DNA of 22,879 bases from a virus, in IMG/VR virus record IMGVR_UViG_3300020220_000363, positions 1 through 22,879 of that record; one strand, 5' to 3'. The notes beneath the pieces are model-generated. The model did not search any database. It was given only the letters and a program-made list of their open reading frames with translations, and was not told where the DNA came from. The position numbers and the translations under genes are program-made. Of the stretch, positions 21,155 through 22,879 are shown piece by piece. The number at the start of each line of letters is the position of its first letter. Positions within the stretch are counted from its first letter, which is position 1.

Positions 21155-21586
21155 ATGTTTGGTGCTGCTTCTTTTGCTGAAATACCATTTTCTGCTGCAA
21201 AAGGGGTAACCATATCTATTGATGTGGCGATTGATGCTGCTTCTGATTTTGTTTCTTCCGTAATAAGATTAGCGCAAGCCAACATTCAAATAGATGCTGT
21301 TTCTGAAATTTCTATACAAACAAATAAAATAACATCTACTAGTTTAGTTATTGATGGTGTTTCTAACTTTGCCGTAAATATACAAAAAATAAAAGAATCA
21401 TCAATTGTTATTGATGGTATTTCTGATTTTACTATAAACACAAACCGCATATTCATTAACCCAATAGCCTTTAACGCGGTATCTGATTTTACTTTTGGGC
21501 CAAGTTTAAAATGGACGCAAATTCCAGATGGTACCAAAACATGGAATCAAATATCTGATTCTGTTACAACATGGACGCCGGTATAG
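21155..21586 (+). CDS. Repeat-built beta protein (five 20-residue repeats)
   Basis: A 143-residue protein from ATG 21155, with AAGGA at 21141-21145 as ribosome site. After a short head (MFGAASFAEIPFSAAKG), about 100 residues are five repeats of exactly 20 codons, each carrying a variant of IDGVSDFTINTNRI and starting at 21230, 21290, 21350, 21410 and 21470. The C-terminus (KWTQIPDGTKTWNQISD) is a different, Trp-containing motif with two near-copies of TKTWNQISD-type text. It is likely a beta-solenoid or strand-rich tail part. No named family; A/T-rich codons set it apart from the head genes. Confidence 0.65.
   Translation: MFGAASFAEIPFSAAKGVTISIDVAIDAASDFVSSVIRLAQANIQIDAVSEISIQTNKITSTSLVIDGVSNFAVNIQKIKESSIVIDGISDFTINTNRIFINPIAFNAVSDFTFGPSLKWTQIPDGTKTWNQISDSVTTWTPV
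21230..21529 (+). repeat. Five tandem 60-bp repeats inside the 21155 gene
   Basis: Repeat boundaries fall at 21230, 21290, 21350, 21410 and 21470, an exact 60-bp period, so all copies stay in frame. Units 3 and 4 are closest (ATTGATGGTG/ATTGATGGTA then TTTCT). The last unit is degenerate and runs into the unique C-terminal part. Confidence 0.7.
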
Positions 21587-21603
21587 CCGTGAGGGTGCAA
21601 TAA

Positions 21604-22380
21604 ATGGCTGACTCAACAACCACCAATCTCGGGCTTACAAAGCCGGAAGTTGGCGCTTCTGCTGATACTTGGGGAACCAAGATCAATAGCGATTTAGACT
21701 CAATTGATGCGTTGTTTGCGGCATCTGGTGCCTTGACTGTAGCCAATGGTGGTACTGGCGTTAAGACTATTACTGGTATCATTAAAGGTGCTGGTACGAG
21801 TGCTTTTGCTGCCGCGACTGCTGGCACGGATTACCTGGCACCCCCGTCTGGTACTGCTATCCTAAAGGCTAATTCTGGTGGAGCATTGGCCAATGCGACG
21901 GCTGGAACTGATTATGTTGCGCCGGGTTCTACCACTACTTTTACGGCCACACAGACTTTCAATGGCAGCAGCAGCACGCTTGCAAGTGTGTTAGCTAACG
22001 CGGCTGAAACCACCACGGTTTCCGCGACGGCAGCGACTGGCACCATTAACTATGATGTCACCACTCAATCTGTTTTGTATTACACCACAAACGCTTCTGG
22101 TAATTTCACCATAAATATCAGGGCATCGAGCGGAACAACGCTCAACAATGCTTTGTCCATTGGCCAGGCTGTTACAGTGGCATTTTTGGCCACCATTGGT
22201 TCTACTGGCTATTATAATAATGTCATTCAGGTTGACGGTTCTACCGTTACTGCAAAATGGCAAGGGGGCGTTGCGCCAGCCACAGGTAATGCCTCCAGTA
22301 TTGATGTTTATACATACACGGTAATCAAGACGGCAAACGCCACATTCACCGTTCTTGCCAGCCAAAGCCGGTTTGCTTGA
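21604..22380 (+). CDS. Tail-fibre-like protein
   Basis: A 258-residue protein from ATG 21604. The start [20 protein letters not shown] with [11 protein letters not shown] is a motif widespread at the N-terminus of phage tail fibres and probably forms the attachment part. The [13 protein letters not shown] motif is shared with the 19212 gene. The second half ([29 protein letters not shown]) is beta-rich and ends in TVLASQSRF. It is likely a trimeric fibre or its connector. No catalytic motif or chaperone domain is visible. Confidence 0.72.
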   Translation: MADSTTTNLGLTKPEVGASADTWGTKINSDLDSIDALFAASGALTVANGGTGVKTITGIIKGAGTSAFAAATAGTDYLAPPSGTAILKANSGGALANATAGTDYVAPGSTTTFTATQTFNGSSSTLASVLANAAETTTVSATAATGTINYDVTTQSVLYYTTNASGNFTINIRASSGTTLNNALSIGQAVTVAFLATIGSTGYYNNVIQVDGSTVTAKWQGGVAPATGNASSIDVYTYTVIKTANATFTVLASQSRFA

Positions 22381-22388
22381 GGTAAGAT

Positions 22389-22879
22389 ATGCCCACAGCG
22401 ATCACACATGGCGCCATGACAGCCCGTGCTTTTGGGTTGTTTACGGGTAATATTGTCACGCCAAGTTTTGAATATTTGATTGTTGCGGGTGGTGGTGCGG
22501 GTGGTACGCCAGCCGGGGATGGTGGTGGTGGTGGTGCGGGTGGTATGAGAAGCGGAACTTTTAGTTCTGTTGTTTACAATAATGCCTATACTGTAACTGT
22601 TGGCGCTGGTGGTTCGGCTGGTAACGCTGATGATGCGATTGCGCCCACAAACGGGTCTAATTCACTAATATCTTCAGTTGTAACATCCACAGGCGGTGGT
22701 TTTGGGGGGTATCTTAATAGAAATGTTGCCCAAAAAGACGGCGCAAATGGCGGGTCTGGTGGTGGTGGTTTAGGTAATAATGGCGGAGGCGCTGCCGGTT
22801 CTGGAACTGCTGGTCAGGGTAATAATGGCGGTACAGGTTTTGATAACCCAGCATCTGGACAGCATAGTGGTGGTGGTGG
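22389..22879 (+). CDS. Second glycine-rich fibre protein (3' partial)
   Basis: ATG at 22389 opens a frame without stop to the right edge, 163 residues so far. After 26 residues FEYLIVAGGGAGG starts a Gly-rich domain like VEYLVVAGGG in the 20285 gene, followed by YTVTVGAGGSAG and a Gly/Asn-rich body. The weak GGTAAG just upstream (22381-22386) may be the ribosome site. The two Gly-rich genes look like paralogues from a duplication, now diverged. The C-terminal part, which should carry the receptor-binding segment, lies outside the window. Confidence 0.72.
   Translation, partial: MPTAITHGAMTARAFGLFTGNIVTPSFEYLIVAGGGAGGTPAGDGGGGGAGGMRSGTFSSVVYNNAYTVTVGAGGSAGNADDAIAPTNGSNSLISSVVTSTGGGFGGYLNRNVAQKDGANGGSGGGGLGNNGGGAAGSGTAGQGNNGGTGFDNPASGQHSGGG

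Noticed and set aside
1-22879. tRNA genes, CRISPR arrays, insertion sequences, integrase or attachment site
   Set aside because: Searched by eye on both strands; no cloverleaf with CCA-type end, no regularly spaced repeat array, no transposase or recombinase motif was found.

Overview
The window looks like about half of the genome of a tailed bacteriophage, probably a short-tailed (podovirus-like) one. The case rests on a contiguous morphogenesis series on the + strand: terminase small and large subunits, portal, scaffold, a DUF5309-type (SU10-like) major capsid protein, a head-tail adaptor, then fibre-like proteins. No tape measure, sheath, integrase, repressor, tRNA or CRISPR array is visible, although tail genes beyond the right edge could change the morphotype. 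Every supported gene is on the + strand. Protein flavour suggests a proteobacterial, possibly alphaproteobacterial, host, but nothing in the sequence fixes the host.

Region 1-3725 is the replication/recombination block. It holds a PD-(D/E)XK (RecB/Cas4-like) nuclease open at the left edge, a probable ssDNA-binding protein, a hairpin, a 27-codon ORF overlapping the next start, and a primase-polymerase/RepA-like helicase fusion. A 140-bp region downstream is packed with GCGCAACAC motifs and contains an intrinsic terminator and an 18-bp palindrome. It is a candidate origin or regulatory region. Region 3726-4771 holds two overlapping genes of unknown role. Region 4772-5116 is non-coding, with a promoter and direct repeats. 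It leads into a 27-residue single-membrane-span peptide, a gp88-like cysteine-containing protein and a small hypothetical gene, closed by a strong terminator at 6274-6300.

Region 6316-22879 reads as one long late operon with many ATGA, GTGA or TGATG overlaps. TerS and TerL flank a 174-bp spacer with two G/C-run hairpins. Directly after TerL, before the portal, lies a cassette of a Lys-rich small protein, a GT25-type glycosyltransferase, a class I methyltransferase and a five-bladed beta-propeller glycosidase-like protein. A DUF6321-type protein, a small beta protein, a cysteine-rich protein with a HiPIP-like spacing, and a Gly/Ala-rich probable virion protein follow. Portal, a small gene, scaffold and capsid come next, then a conserved small protein, a second glycosyltransferase (GT2-like) and the adaptor.

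From 18808 onward the genes look like tail or fibre parts. They include two paralogous glycine-rich proteins (the second runs off the window), two proteins with VANGGTG-type motifs, and a 143-aa protein built of five exact 60-bp-period repeats. This end is richer in A/T and more repetitive than the head genes and looks like a fast-evolving host-range region.

The most unusual content is the glycan/methyl cassette in the head operon with the separate GT2 gene, the GCGCAACAC array beside and inside the primase-helicase gene, the membrane micropeptide/gp88 pair, and the cysteine-rich late protein.
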